64,000 nucleotides of DNA. Origin: Branchiostoma floridae (Eukaryota > Chordata > Leptocardii > Amphioxiformes > Branchiostomatidae). Location of the stretch: NCBI RefSeq assembly GCF_000003815.2, contig NC_049993.1:1066820-1130819 (forward strand). Reading direction: 5' to 3'. Made by a program: the position numbers and the translations under genes. The notes below the pieces were generated by a model. That model saw nothing but the letters and a program-made list of their open reading frames with translations, was not told where the DNA came from and searched no databases. Each line of letters starts with the position of its first letter. Within the stretch, counting starts at the first letter, position 1. Below, in pieces: positions 63,685 to 64,000 of this stretch.

Positions 63685-64000
63685 TATTGTAATATAAGAA
63701 AATCCTTCTGGCGATGATGAATATACAAAGAATTGGAAAATGAGTCCTAAAATTCTATCAGTTATATAAGAAAAACATCCTGTGTGCATAAAGGTCATCA
63801 GCATATTGCTGCTGCTTTTGGTTTACTATCCGCCAGGTGGCGCTTGTAGACCATTGTGCGTCGATCAACTACAAGTAAATAAGCTTCTTGTAATGGCCCG
63901 TTTACACTTATGTGTATGTGTGTACGTTTTACATTCTACAGACCTTTGGTCTTATGTGTATATTAATGCGCGTATAAGTTGCGTATTGACATTGCTTGGC

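Overview
This is an animal nuclear-genome window with no prokaryotic features. Genes are split by phase-compatible introns with GT/AG borders. Intergenic and intronic DNA is AT-rich and packed with small foldback elements, retrotransposon debris and microsatellites, and there are two assembly gaps (35935-36034, 43715-43976). The gene set, a stem-loop-type histone H4 end, CR1/L2-like and Penelope-like retroelements and many TIR elements suggest an invertebrate deuterostome. Amphioxus (Branchiostoma) is my best guess, by inference rather than proof.

Two genes could be assembled exon by exon. (1) RAMAC, the RNMT-activating mini-protein, on the + strand in three coding exons (16247-16296, 17141-17248, 18453-18735; 146 aa). 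Its C-terminal tail is a repeated Trp/Arg/Gly octapeptide. (2) A receptor-type guanylate cyclase on the - strand, 62391 down to 24181, with 21 coding exons recovered (about 894 residues). In order these encode a signal peptide, a small Cys-containing extracellular domain, a kinase-homology (pseudokinase) domain, a coiled-coil linker, a complete guanylate cyclase catalytic domain, and a novel Pro/Gln/Leu-rich tail of about 155 residues. Two exons appear to be missing: the transmembrane exon between 44539 and 42390, and one kinase-homology exon between 36514 and 35514. Each interval contains an N gap.

The most unusual local structure is at 52090-52720. A minisatellite of about 108 bp, in six copies, has amplified the 3' half of extracellular exon 3 of the cyclase together with its splice donor. 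The copy joined to the full exon has an in-frame TGA at the junction. A second coding-length minisatellite (63 bp, open as a Cys/Asp-rich 21-residue repeat) borders the N gap where the transmembrane exon should be.

Layout: 1-4300 holds foldback elements and degenerate repeats. A truncated histone H1 lies at 4336-4551. Next come a foldback element (about 4829-5788), tandem ATGCAAAT-bearing repeats and a TIR/SINE-like family (6200-8900). A 5'-truncated non-LTR reverse transcriptase (9185-10145) abuts a histone H4 3' fragment with an intact 3' stem-loop (10159-10311). 10800-16240 is repeats and microsatellites, 16247-19475 is RAMAC, and 19811-20384 is a mariner-type element with perfect-looking ends. 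20400-24180 is intergenic. 24181-62391 is the cyclase gene, whose introns host at least four elements with CAGGGCTCGAAAT-type ends, Penelope-like pieces, tRNA-derived SINEs and many MITEs. 62392-64000 is upstream sequence with a 72-bp tandem repeat and a TIR element.
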